Shown here in pieces: positions 1 through 10,100 of a stretch of DNA of 64,000 bases. Each line of letters begins with the position of its first letter. Within the stretch, counting starts at the first letter, position 1. This stretch comes from CBDAKK01 sp965196605 (GTDB lineage Bacteria; Spirochaetota; Spirochaetia; WTKD01; G963693115): positions 124,001 through 188,000 of the forward strand of contig CBDAKK010000002.1 in assembly GCA_965196605.1 (NCBI GenBank). Direction: 5' to 3'. A program made the position numbers and the translations under genes. The notes beneath the pieces are model-generated. The model searched no databases and had not been told where the DNA came from. It saw only the letters and a list, made by a program, of their open reading frames with translations.

Positions 1-574
1 CTTGGTTGAAAGCATGAGCCTCAAAAAACATGCCATACATATCCGTGACCTTGGAGGTCTTCCAGTTACCAATGTCTTGATTGAAGGCAGTAGCCCTGAA
101 AAACATGGCCCTCATATTCGTGACCTTGGAGGTGTCCCAGTTACCAATGTCTTGGTTGAATTTCATAGCCCCCCAAAACATGTTCTCCATATTCGTGACA
201 TTGGAGGTGTCCCAACAGCGTATATCACCATTGAATGTAGATTTGTTTTTAAATAAATTACTCATATCCGTGATGGCCCATGTGTCAATGTAGTTGAGAT
301 TGGGGCTAGGAGTCGTTGGGGTAATAGCTTTGTTAAGCAGTGCTTGTAATTCTTGCTTGTTTTTTGGGTGCTGCGTAGGCTGAGCAGTACATGTATCGCG
401 CAAAGCCCCTGCACCTCCTGTAGCGCTGGTGAGTTTATTAATGCCCATGCTGTTTTGGGCCAGATCATCGCCTAATTGCTCGCAACCGCCAAGGGTCAAA
501 GCCATGAAGGCAAGAGCTACTACAAGGTGTGCTACACAAAGTGTTTTTGTGTGTTTGTGACTATTATGTTTCAT
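1..574 (-). CDS. BspA-like leucine-rich-repeat surface lipoprotein (DUF285 type), 3' end outside window
   Basis: The gene starts at 574 behind a strong AGGAGGA ribosome site and runs off the left edge, so only about 191 codons are seen. The N-terminus is a lipoprotein signal peptide (basic residues, hydrophobic core, LTLGGC) with the lipidated Cys at about residue 31. From about residue 100 the protein has repeats of the form FNQDIGNWDTSKVTNMxxMF, each about 24 residues. These are the DUF285/BspA leucine-rich repeats known from Treponema and oral Bacteroidetes adhesins. An outer-membrane-anchored surface role in attachment is inferred from the family. A sigma-70-like promoter lies upstream. 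The repeats are nearly identical at DNA level, which favours slippage. Family call is confident; the ligand is unknown. Confidence 0.85.
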   Translation of the reverse strand, partial: MKHNSHKHTKTLCVAHLVVALAFMALTLGGCEQLGDDLAQNSMGINKLTSATGGAGALRDTCTAQPTQHPKNKQELQALLNKAITPTTPSPNLNYIDTWAITDMSNLFKNKSTFNGDIRCWDTSNVTNMENMFWGAMKFNQDIGNWDTSKVTNMRAMFFRATAFNQDIGNWKTSKVTDMYGMFFEAHAFNQ

Positions 575-613
575 AAAGTCCTCCTAAAAAAAGTCTTTTG
601 TTTCATATTTGCA

Positions 614-642
614 AGCATAATGAAATTATTAAGAAATGTAAA
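614..642 (-). promoter_or_regulatory. Candidate sigma-70 promoter of the BspA-like gene
   Basis: On the minus strand TTTACA (642-637) and TATGCT (619-614) are separated by exactly 17 bases, about 40 bases upstream of the lipoprotein start at 574. Both hexamers are close to consensus. Seen by eye only. Confidence 0.5.
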
Positions 643-684
643 CCCCTAGATGAGACTTTGCCCTTGTGGGGCTCAAGCTTTGCC

Positions 685-1308
685 TTTGTGGGGGAGCTGC
701 CCCCACACCCCCTTGCGGAGTATCATGCGAGTTCTGCGCTCCGCGCGAGTGTTTGTGTTGTGGCTGACGCTAATTTTGTATGAACTTTTCTGCGGCTAAG
801 ACGCTAGCGCGATATGCTAAGTCTTCGGATAGCTGTACTTGCTATAAGTTCCATCTCTGTGTCGCGTTGCGACACTTATTTTAATCGTTTCTAGCCGCTC
901 GCCTAACGGCTCACGACTTTCTTTTCTTTTTGTGCGATGGGAAAAGTCGAAAACCGTTAGGCGACAGCCGTAGCAGGGACGCTACGCATTGGCTGCCAAG
1001 GATGGTACGGGTGCTGACATTCAGATTGCGGAGCGCAGCGTAGCAGAAATGGAGTACTCGCACCAAAGAAAGAAAAGAACCAAAGAAAGAAAAGAAAACA
1101 TCCTGTGTGCTAAAGCAGTAATGACATAGATACTCTGCGCAAGTATGAAGATTGTATGGAAGTAAGTTTGTGTGAATAACCTTGAGGTGCTAGGCCAAGG
1201 CCTGTAAGCAAAAAACAAAATCACCCGTACGATAGCACCTACAACCGTACCATGGCGGGTACAAGAAGCGTTTGCTTAATACTTGGGGGGCGTGCTGCCC
1301 CCACAAAG
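685..1308. repeat. Intergenic cassette 1, bounded by inverted G/C hairpins
   Basis: This non-coding stretch lies between the BspA-like gene and lysC. Its left end is the hairpin TGTGGGGG-AGCTG-CCCCCACA (687-707) and its right end is the inverted equivalent at 1284-1308. Inside are modules shared with the other cassettes: a segment ending in tcttcggatagctgtac (about 823-840), a module with the small hairpin GTGTCGC/GCGACAC near 859-875, and the module containing tgctaaagcagtaatgac near 1098-1140. The right hairpin is 45 bases past the lysC stop, in lysC sense polarity. I see no convincing gene. Confidence 0.75.
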
Positions 1309-1352
1309 GCAAGGGTGCTTCAGCGCAAAAAAGGGCGGCGTGGGGGGAGGGC

Positions 1353-2852
1353 TTACGAGAAGAACTCGCGGTGGAGTACGCGTATGGCGTGTTCTTCGTG
1401 TTCTCGGAGAATGACAAAGGATATGTTTATTTCGTTGGAGCCTTGTGCTATTGCAATGACATTGATGTTTGCACTGCCTATGGCGCTAAAGATGCGTCCT
1501 GATAGTCCCTTGACTCCGCGCATTTTTACGCCAATGACGGAGATGATGGAGACGTGGGGCATGGTGGATATGTTTTGTATGCGCCGCTGCATGAGTTCGG
1601 TGTGAAACTCTTGCTTAAATAGTTCCACAACTCGCGCGCTTTCGCTGTCTTGTAGCACAAAGCAGATGCTGTGCTCACTAGAAGATTGGGATATCATAAG
1701 GGGCTTGATGTGGTGGTGCGCAAAGACGCGGAATATGCGCGGGAGGAAGTAAAAATTGCCTGAGAGGCCTACGCCTTCTATCATGAGCATGGTGGCATGG
1801 GTTGTGGAGGCTATGCCGGTAATTTCGCTTCCTACTTCGTAGTTTTCTTGCCCTATCACCGTGCCAGTAGCGTTGGGGTTCAGGGTGTTTTTAATGACTA
1901 TGGGTATGTTCTTTTCTAAGGTGGGCACTACGGTTTGAGGGTGTATGACCTGCGCTCCAAAGTATGAGAGTTCCATGGCTTCGGTGTAGCTTATGCGTGG
2001 AATGACAAAGACGTCTTCTACTACGCGCGGGTCGGCGCTCAATACGCCATCCACGTCTGTCCAAATTTGTACGCGCTGTGCGTGTAATGCTGCACCCACA
2101 AGTGAAGCGGTGTAGTCGCTGCCGTTGCGCCCTAGGGTGGTTGTTACGCCGTCTTCGTTTGCTCCTATAAATCCCGTTACAATGCTTATGTCGCAGGGCG
2201 CAAGGGCCTTGCGTATGCGCGCGTAGCTTGTTTCAAACTTTACGCTTGCTTCTCCGTGGGTGTCGTTGGTCACAATGCAGCTGCGCGCGTCCACGTACTG
2301 TACGGAGGGTGGTGCTTGTTCAGCTTCAAATGCATAGTGGTTTTGGAGGTAGTGCGTCATCATCATGCACACAAGGCGCTCTCCAAAACTTACCATGAGG
2401 TCGTTGGTGCGCGGTGTGCATTCCTTGACAAAGGCAATGCCGTGTATGAGTTCTTCTAAGTCGTGAAATGCTGTTGCTATGTCCGAGGGGAACGGCGCGC
2501 CCTTGCTTAAGCTCTTCCACGCTTCTTGGTGGCGAGCAAGGCATGCATCGTATTCTTGTTTGTAGGGCAAGGGCTGCTCGGCGGAGACTGGGGCTTGCGT
2601 ACCATGCGACTGGGCAAGCTTTGCCATGCCTAGGAGTTGTTCGGTCACGCCCTTCATGGCGGAAAGGACTACCGCAATGCGCAGACGCGGCGGGGCACTG
2701 TTTGTGTTTGCAGCCTTGCAGAGGCCTTTGGTGCGCTCCGCCGCTATGAGTGAGGCAACGTGTGCAAGGCGGCTGGCGTCTTGCACGGAGGTTCCCCCAA
2801 ACTTCATTACTACGGCATGTCCATCGCTCGCATTCTTATCGCAATTGCGCAT
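1353..2852 (-). CDS. lysC: Aspartate kinase, monofunctional, with C-terminal ACT domains
   Basis: This enzyme phosphorylates aspartate, the first step toward lysine/diaminopimelate, threonine and methionine. The 499-residue protein carries the kinase signature KFGGTSV (residues 17-23), the GxNGSDYTA segment typical of the aspartate and ATP pocket, and TDVDGVLSADPR. The C-terminal third is a tandem ACT region (VGLSGN..., GVKGLSGRIFSAIGSANINV), the usual site of amino-acid feedback control. The kinase domain is encoded on the minus strand 20 bases after rpoC, so it is probably read through from the RNA polymerase operon. The annotated ATG has only a weak ribosome site; Met16 (VMKFGG) is an alternative start. 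Which amino acid inhibits it cannot be told from sequence. Confidence 0.9.
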   Translation of the reverse strand: MRNCDKNASDGHAVVMKFGGTSVQDASRLAHVASLIAAERTKGLCKAANTNSAPPRLRIAVVLSAMKGVTEQLLGMAKLAQSHGTQAPVSAEQPLPYKQEYDACLARHQEAWKSLSKGAPFPSDIATAFHDLEELIHGIAFVKECTPRTNDLMVSFGERLVCMMMTHYLQNHYAFEAEQAPPSVQYVDARSCIVTNDTHGEASVKFETSYARIRKALAPCDISIVTGFIGANEDGVTTTLGRNGSDYTASLVGAALHAQRVQIWTDVDGVLSADPRVVEDVFVIPRISYTEAMELSYFGAQVIHPQTVVPTLEKNIPIVIKNTLNPNATGTVIGQENYEVGSEITGIASTTHATMLMIEGVGLSGNFYFLPRIFRVFAHHHIKPLMISQSSSEHSICFVLQDSESARVVELFKQEFHTELMQRRIQNISTMPHVSIISVIGVKMRGVKGLSGRIFSAIGSANINVIAIAQGSNEINISFVILREHEEHAIRVLHREFFS

Positions 2853-2872
2853 AGTCTATAGGGCGGCAGTGC

Positions 2873-5800
2873 TTAGGCATCGAAGAGTTCCTTCTCTTCT
2901 TCTTGCGCAGTCTGTCGTATGCTTTCCTTTTCTTGTTCTCGCTCTTCCAGTATTTTTTGCACCTTCTCATCGAGGTTTTGCGCATCTTCTCCGTAGAGCT
3001 TGATAGACTCAGAGTTTCGTATTCCAGTGCCTGCGGGTATGAGTTGTCCAAGAATGAGGTTTTCCTTGAGGCCTGTGAGGTTGTCAACCGCGCCTTCAAT
3101 TGCCTTGTTGGTAAGTACCTTGGTTGTCTCTTGAAATGAGGCTGCAGATAGAAAGGAGTCGACATTGACACTCGCTTTTTTAACGCCCAAAAGACAGGGG
3201 TGCGCTATGGCAGGCTCGCCGCCTTGATCAATTACTTTTTGGTTTTCTTCCTTAAACTTAAAGCGTCCCACAAGTTGCCCTTGAATAAAAGAGGTGTCGC
3301 CGGGGCTCATCACTTCGAGGTTGCGCATCATCTGCCGAATAATAATTCCTATATGCTTGTCGTTAATGGTAACGCCTTGGAGTCTATAGACTTCTTGTAT
3401 TTCGTTTATCAAGAAGGAGTGCAAGGCGTGCTCACCGAGTATTTCGAGTATATCGTGCGGATTTATCTCGCCATCACAGAGCGCTTCGCCGGCGCGTACC
3501 GTGTCGCCATCGCGTACAAAGAGGTGTCGCCCCAGCGGTACGGTGTGCTTAAACTCCTTTTCAAATTGGTCTTCTATAATAACTTGCCTGTTGCGTTCGT
3601 TGGCAACAGAGGACTTTACAACTCCGTTTACTTTGGCAAGTACGGCTGCCGTAGTCTTGGGGTTGTAGGCTTCAAAGAGCTTGCTGATGCGTGGGAGTCC
3701 TCCGGTAATGTCGCGTGTCTTAACGCTACCTTGCGGAATTTTGGCAAGCACTTGCCCTACTGCAACCTTGGCGTTGTTTTCTACATTCAAGTAGGAGTCA
3801 AAGGGGAGCGCATAGGTAAATATGGTGTTGCCATCATCATCAACTATTTTCACGCTGGGGTTTAGGCTTGCGGTGTTGGACTGCACAATCTTCTTTTCTA
3901 CTTTTCCCGTATCTTCATTTATCTCTTCGCGTACCGTGTTACCAGAGAGTATGTCTTCATAACGAGCGGTGCCGTCAAATTCACAGATAATGGGTTCGGT
4001 GAAAATATCAAAGGTTACTATTTTCTTTTCAGCAGCTACTATCTCGTTTTCACGTACGTGGAGTTCTGCACCGTTGCGCAATTCTATTTCCTGCTCTACG
4101 TTTACCAAAAGAAGCGTGTCTTTTACAGACGTGCTGGCAATGCATGGTTTCTCTGCTTTTACCTTTGTGCCATCCTTGAGTATGCCAATTTCCACGTCTT
4201 TTGCCACACGTTGATTGTCGCTTACGGTAATTTTTTTGAAGTCTGAAAGCGCGTATTGCGCAAATATACGTGAGACCTTGAGGTAACCCTTGCGCGTCAT
4301 GACCATGGTGCCCGACTGTAGTGAAACTATATTACCGAGTACCTTGCCTATGAGTACGGGGTATTTAAACGCAATAAAGTTGTCTTCCGTGTCTCTTGTT
4401 GCAACTCCCCCAATGTGGAAGGTACGCATGGTAAGCTGCGTACCGGGTTGCCCAATGGACTGCGCAGCAATAACGCCAACCGCTTCTCCTTTGTTGACGG
4501 GTCTGTTGGTCGCCAAATTGTAGCCATAGCATTTTTGGCATACGCCGTTTTCCGCCTCGCATGAGAGTACCGAGCGTATCATAACTTTGTCTATGCCCAC
4601 TTCTTCTATGTAGAGCGCCTTCCGCTCGTCTATGGCGTCGTTGACATCGACGATGATTTCCCTAGTAATAGGGTGTATAACCCGCTCAAGTGCGTAGCGG
4701 CCTTTTATTCTATCGGATAGTTGTTCCACAATTTCTTCGCCTTCTTTGAGGGCTTGTATTTCTATTCCGTTTATAGTGTTGCAGTCTTCGGTTACTACCA
4801 CGACGTTTTGTGAAATGTCGACAAGGCGTCTGGTAAGGTATCCCGCATCGGCAGTTTTAAGCGCGGTGTCTGCAAGCCCCTTACGCGCACCATTGGTGGA
4901 AATGAAAAACTCTAAAACGTTCAGGCCTTCTTTAAAGTTTGAACGAATGGGTAGCTCGATAATGTCCCCTGAGGGTTTGGCCATAAGTCCGCGCATGCCT
5001 GCGAGCTGGCGAATTTGGTTTTTGCTTCCTCGGGCGCCCGAATGGGCCATGAGGTATATGGGGTTAAAGCCGTTGTTGTCTTGCTTCAGCTCCTCCATAA
5101 GTTCTTCTGTGAGCTTGTCGTTGGTTCTACTCCATAATTCAACCACGCGGTTGTAGCGTTCTTCATTAGTCATGACGCCGCTTCTATACTGCTGTTGAAT
5201 TTGATTGACCTCAGTGTCTGCCTGACTAATGAGTGTTTCCTTATTTTTGGGAATCAACACATCGCTCACACCAATGGTCGCGCCAAAGGCAGTGGCGTAC
5301 TTAAAGCCCAGTTCCTTCAGCACGTCAAGCATTTCTACTAAGACGTCCGCGCCATAGAAAATGAGCACGTCGCTTATGAGTTGTTGTAATGCTCGCTCAC
5401 CAAAGGTCTTGTTCTGAAAGCCTATTTTTTTAGGAATGGCGCGCGAGAATATAATGCGTCCGGGCGTTGTTTCCAGCATCTGTCCATCAATAGCGACTCG
5501 TATCAGGGTTTGGTATTCTATGTAGCCATTTTCAAGGGCAAAAAAGACCTCGCGCTCGCTGGAAAAGCGGCGCCCTTCACCTATTGAGCCTTTTTTCACC
5601 GCAGTCAAGTAATAGTTGCCGAGAACCATGTCTTGCGAAGGGAATATAATAGGTTCACCATTGGCGGGGTTGAGCAGGTTGCGCGAAGCAAGCATGAGTC
5701 CCCAGCATTCCACTTGCGCCGCTTGAGAAAGCGGTACATGTATGGCCATTTGGTCGCCGTCAAAGTCTGCGTTATAGGCGTGGCAAACCAAGGGGTGAAG

Positions 5801-7108
5801 CCGTATGGCCTTGCCTTCTACGAGTACGGGTTCAAAGGCTTGAAAGCCTAGTCGGTGCAAGGTGGGCGCGCGGTTGAGCAACACGGGGTGTTCCTTTATC
5901 ACCTCGTCCAGTACTTCAAATACTTGTTCGCCTTCTTGCTCAATGATGGAGCGCGCGCGCTTAATGTTCAAGATAACGCCTTTTTCTATGAGCTTGCGTT
6001 CGATAAAGGGCTTAAAAAGCTCCATGGCCATTTTGACGGGTACGCCACATTGATGCAGCTTCAAGTCCGGGCCAACGACGATGACAGAGCGCCCTGAGTA
6101 GTCCACGCGTTTTCCAAGGAGGTTTTGACGAAAGCGTCCTTGTTTTCCACGCAACATGTCTGAAAGGCACTTTACCGGCTTGCCGACTACGCGCGTGTCC
6201 TTGGTGTTGTCAAACAATGAGTCAACCGACTGCTGCAACAGTCGTTTCTCACTTTCTATCATAATTTCAGGCGCGCGTATGGATATCATCTTTTGAACGC
6301 GACCATTGATGCGTATAACGCGGCGGTATAAATCATTCAAGTCTGATGAGGCAAATCTTCCGCCGTCAAGCTGCACCATAGGGCGCAAGTCGGGAGGCAA
6401 CACCGGCAATGCGTCCAAAATCATCCACGCGGGGTGGCTGTCAGACTTTTTAAAGTGCTCAACTATTTCTAAACGGCGGAGCAAGGTTGGACTCACCTTT
6501 GTCGACTTTTCTTGTATTTCCTTGCGCAAACTTTGTATGAGTTCTTCCAAATTAATACTGAGCAATATTTGCTTAATGGTTTCTGCGCCTTTGCCGGCAG
6601 AAAAACTCAGCCCACGTTCTTGAAGCGCCTCATGTTCTCTCTTGCTTATCACATCGCATTTCTGCAACTCAGTCTCGCCGGGGTCAGTGACAATGTACTT
6701 ATCGTAGGTTATAACAGCCTTTACGTCTGCGCCAGAAACGCCGAGAAAAGCAGCAAGTTTTGATGGGATTGATTTATAAAACCACACATGCGCTACGGGT
6801 GCAACGAGTTCAATGCTTCCCATACGTTCGCGGCGCACTTTTGAATGCGTCACTTCAACGCCGCATCTATCACAAATTACGCCTTGGTATCTGTTAGAAC
6901 GAAACTTGCCGCATTGGCACTCCCAATCCTTGGTAGTTCCAAATATGCGCTCGCAAAACAAGCCGTCTTTTTCCGGCTTGAGGGTTCTGTAGTTTATAGT
7001 CTCCTGTGTCTTTACTTCCCCATAGCTCCATTGCCGAATTTGCTCAGGCGAAGCCAAATGTATCATAACACTCGCAATATCTAATTGCGCTGATGTTGTA
7101 TTTACCAT
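2873..7108 (-). CDS. rpoC: DNA-directed RNA polymerase beta' subunit
   Basis: This is the catalytic beta' subunit of RNA polymerase. The 1411-residue protein contains the absolutely conserved NADFDGDQM loop, whose three Asp bind the active-site magnesium. It also has the N-terminal zinc ribbon (CQCGKFR...CDRCG, near residues 70-90), a second zinc site (CEAENGVCQKC), and the trigger-loop region around RTFHIGG. I chose the ATG at 7108 (MVNTTSAQ) because AAGGAG lies just upstream; the reading frame is open 11 codons further but without a site. It follows rpoB by about 80 bases and is followed closely by the aspartokinase gene. Length and motifs are normal for a bacterial RpoC. Confidence 0.98.
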   Translation of the reverse strand: MVNTTSAQLDIASVMIHLASPEQIRQWSYGEVKTQETINYRTLKPEKDGLFCERIFGTTKDWECQCGKFRSNRYQGVICDRCGVEVTHSKVRRERMGSIELVAPVAHVWFYKSIPSKLAAFLGVSGADVKAVITYDKYIVTDPGETELQKCDVISKREHEALQERGLSFSAGKGAETIKQILLSINLEELIQSLRKEIQEKSTKVSPTLLRRLEIVEHFKKSDSHPAWMILDALPVLPPDLRPMVQLDGGRFASSDLNDLYRRVIRINGRVQKMISIRAPEIMIESEKRLLQQSVDSLFDNTKDTRVVGKPVKCLSDMLRGKQGRFRQNLLGKRVDYSGRSVIVVGPDLKLHQCGVPVKMAMELFKPFIERKLIEKGVILNIKRARSIIEQEGEQVFEVLDEVIKEHPVLLNRAPTLHRLGFQAFEPVLVEGKAIRLHPLVCHAYNADFDGDQMAIHVPLSQAAQVECWGLMLASRNLLNPANGEPIIFPSQDMVLGNYYLTAVKKGSIGEGRRFSSEREVFFALENGYIEYQTLIRVAIDGQMLETTPGRIIFSRAIPKKIGFQNKTFGERALQQLISDVLIFYGADVLVEMLDVLKELGFKYATAFGATIGVSDVLIPKNKETLISQADTEVNQIQQQYRSGVMTNEERYNRVVELWSRTNDKLTEELMEELKQDNNGFNPIYLMAHSGARGSKNQIRQLAGMRGLMAKPSGDIIELPIRSNFKEGLNVLEFFISTNGARKGLADTALKTADAGYLTRRLVDISQNVVVVTEDCNTINGIEIQALKEGEEIVEQLSDRIKGRYALERVIHPITREIIVDVNDAIDERKALYIEEVGIDKVMIRSVLSCEAENGVCQKCYGYNLATNRPVNKGEAVGVIAAQSIGQPGTQLTMRTFHIGGVATRDTEDNFIAFKYPVLIGKVLGNIVSLQSGTMVMTRKGYLKVSRIFAQYALSDFKKITVSDNQRVAKDVEIGILKDGTKVKAEKPCIASTSVKDTLLLVNVEQEIELRNGAELHVRENEIVAAEKKIVTFDIFTEPIICEFDGTARYEDILSGNTVREEINEDTGKVEKKIVQSNTASLNPSVKIVDDDGNTIFTYALPFDSYLNVENNAKVAVGQVLAKIPQGSVKTRDITGGLPRISKLFEAYNPKTTAAVLAKVNGVVKSSVANERNRQVIIEDQFEKEFKHTVPLGRHLFVRDGDTVRAGEALCDGEINPHDILEILGEHALHSFLINEIQEVYRLQGVTINDKHIGIIIRQMMRNLEVMSPGDTSFIQGQLVGRFKFKEENQKVIDQGGEPAIAHPCLLGVKKASVNVDSFLSAASFQETTKVLTNKAIEGAVDNLTGLKENLILGQLIPAGTGIRNSESIKLYGEDAQNLDEKVQKILEEREQEKESIRQTAQEEEKELFDA

Positions 7109-7189
7109 ATAGTACTCCTTACACTTAAGGAACTGCAGCATGCAAGCACTGCAATCTTATTATGCTTTAATCTAAGATTGAAACGCATC

Positions 7190-10100
7190 TTAAAAGGCTT
7201 CCTCACGTTTTTTTATAATCTCTTTGTCTCGTTCAGTAAGCGGAAGCTTCTTCCCCTTTTTGTCGTACACGGTCACGTCAATACCAAGCCCGCGCATTTC
7301 GTGCATGAGCACCCTAAAGGACTCGGGCACTCCCGTGCTGGTATAGTTTCGCCCCTTTACAATGGACTCATATATTTTAAGGCGACCTTGCAAGTCATCG
7401 GACTTGACGGTAATAAATTCATTGAGCGTGTGCGCAGCTCCGTAGGCTTCCAATGCCCACACTTCCATTTCGCCCAAGCGTTGTCCACCAAATTGAGCCT
7501 TTCCTCCCAAGGGTTGTTGCGTTACCAGTGAATAAGAGCCCGTGCATCGCGCGTGCATCTTTTCATCCACAAGGTGATTCAACTTAAGCATGTACATGTA
7601 GCCAACCATTACTGGGTTGAGCAGCTTTTCTCCCGTCTTTCCGTCATACAAGGTTACTTTGGAATTTTCAGGCAAGGAGGCTTCCTTCAAAAGCTTGCGT
7701 ATTTCATCACTGGGCACCGACTGAAAGACCGGCGTGGAAAACCATTTATCCAGTTTTTTTGCAACCCAGCCGAGTTCCGTCTCCAAAAGCTGCCCTATAT
7801 TCATACGCGAAGGTATGCCGAGTGGGCTCAAGCAGATATCAAGACGCGTTCCGTCAGCCATAAAAGGCATGTCTTCTTCGGGTACCACTCGAGCAATAAC
7901 GCCCTTGTTTCCGTGTCGCCCCGCCATTTTGTCACCTTCTTTCAGCCTTCGTTTTGCGGCAATAAGCACCTTTACTTCTTCCTCGACACCAACGGCAAAG
8001 CTACTACCGTCCTTACGAGTGGTGCGCCGTACATCTATGACCGTACCTTCTACCCCGTTCGGAAGCCGCAGTGAGGTATCGCGCACTTCCTGTCCCTTTT
8101 CGCCAAATATTTGGGTTATAAGACGCCTCTCGGGCTCTATTTCAGAGTCCATCTTTGGGGTAATTTTACCCACCAAAATGTCATTGGCTTGCACCTTAGA
8201 ACCTATGCGCACTATACCGTTTTCATCGAGTTTAGAAAGCATGCGTTCAGGTGCGTTAGGTATGTCGTTGGTAATAACCTCTATACCTTGTCGTGTCTCA
8301 TGAACCTCAATCTTAAATTCCTTGATGTGTATAGAAGTAAAGACGTCTTCTTTTATGAGCTTTTCAGATACGATAATCGCATCCTCAAAGTTATAGCCAT
8401 TCCACGGCAAGAGTCCCACAAGCACATTGCGTCCCAGCGCGAGCTCGCCGCCTCTTGTAGCTTGCCCATCAGCAATAACTTCACCCGCCTGTATGTGCTG
8501 CCCCAGTTCCACGCGTGCCTTTTGTATAAAACACGTATCGTGGTTTGTGCGCTTATATTTTACAAGCGAGTATACATCCTTATCATCAGCATTCTGCGCA
8601 TTGCTTGGCGTAATTTCTATAGACTCAGCGCTTAAGGCCGTAATAGTACCTTCGCGCTTGGCTATAACCATGACGCCTGAATCGTAGGCTGCCTTCAGCT
8701 CCATGCCAGTTCCAACACGCGGCGGCTCAGGGTACAAAAGCGGCACTGCCTGCCTCTGCATGTTTGAGCCCATGAGCGCCCGGTTTGCATCGTCGTGTTC
8801 CAAAAAGGGTATAAGCGAGGTAGAGACTGAGACAATTTGTTTGGGAGACGCGTCCATGTATTGAACTTCATCAATAGCGCAGGTTATATAATCCCCTTTC
8901 TTCCGAACGGGAATGTACTGCTGCGTAAAACTTCCATCGACATTCAAGGGCACATCCGACTGCGCAATGTAATAATAATCTTCCTCCATGGCAGTAAGGT
9001 ACTCTACTTCATGAGTAACTTTACCATTTACAACCTTACGGTATGGTGCTTCTAAAAACCCATAGGCATTTACGCGCGAATAATTTGTAAGAGACATAAT
9101 AAGCCCAATGTTTGGTCCTTCAGGAGACTCAATGGGACACACACGCCCATAGTGCGAATAATGCACGTCACGCACGTCAAAACCCGCACGCTCTCGTGAC
9201 AAGCCACCCGGACCAAGGGCGTTAATGCGTCGCTTGTGCGTAAGCACCGCGAGTGGGTTCACCTGATCCATAAATTGGCAGAGTTGCGAAGAACCAAAAA
9301 AGTCCTTTACCGCACTTAAGATTGGCTTAATGGTAAACAAGTCTTGAAGGCGTATGTCGCTGCGACGTTCTTTAAGCGCAAGCTTATCTCGTGCATTTTT
9401 TGCCATGCGCGACATGGCTTTTTTAAACTCAAGCGCTACAAGCTCACCTACAGCGCGCACGCGTCTGTTGCCCAAGTGGTCTATGTCATCCACACGCTCT
9501 TCGCCCTTGTAGAGCTTCATGAGAAAAGTAAGCGCGTTTATAAAATCATCGGGCAACAAGGTCATTGCCGAAACGTCTTCTTGATAATTGAATTTTTTGT
9601 TTAATTTAAAACGCCCTACGCGTCCGAGGTCGTAGCGCTTGGGGTTGAAAAACATGTTGTTTATCTCCTGCTGCACTCGCTCTTCTTCATATCTGTCGCT
9701 CATTTTCAAGGCTTCGCTAATAACAGAACAAATGGTTGTCATGCTGGGTTCTGTTTCACCCTCATTTTGATACTTCACGCTCTCCTGCTCAAAACACGAT
9801 ATGAGCAATCTATCAGCAGGAACGGACATGTTGATACCCGATATCACAGTAATGGTATCAATACCATAGGTAATAAAGTCATCAATGTCAGCGAGAAATA
9901 ATTTCTCACCGGCGCTTTTTCTATAACTGCCGCCTTCTCCGTCTACTACTACATCATCCGCAAGTACACGCCCTTCAAAATCACCTTTGTTTTCATGCGT
10001 TATTGCAACCGTCTCGGTATCAGGATAAAAGGCCTCCAGTATTTTCTTACGAGTATCAAAACCTAGAATGCGCAAAAAGAGAGTTGCAAGTATTCGCGTG

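Noticed and set aside
1284..1308. Cassette hairpins as plain intrinsic terminators
   Set aside because: The stems are strong but no T-run follows in gene direction; a C-run follows instead. They also occur at both cassette ends irrespective of a gene end. Termination remains possible but is not shown.
1021..1605. Plus-strand frames over the lysC 3' end and cassette 1
   Set aside because: They are antisense shadows of lysC or cross cassette modules whose translation is not conserved between copies.
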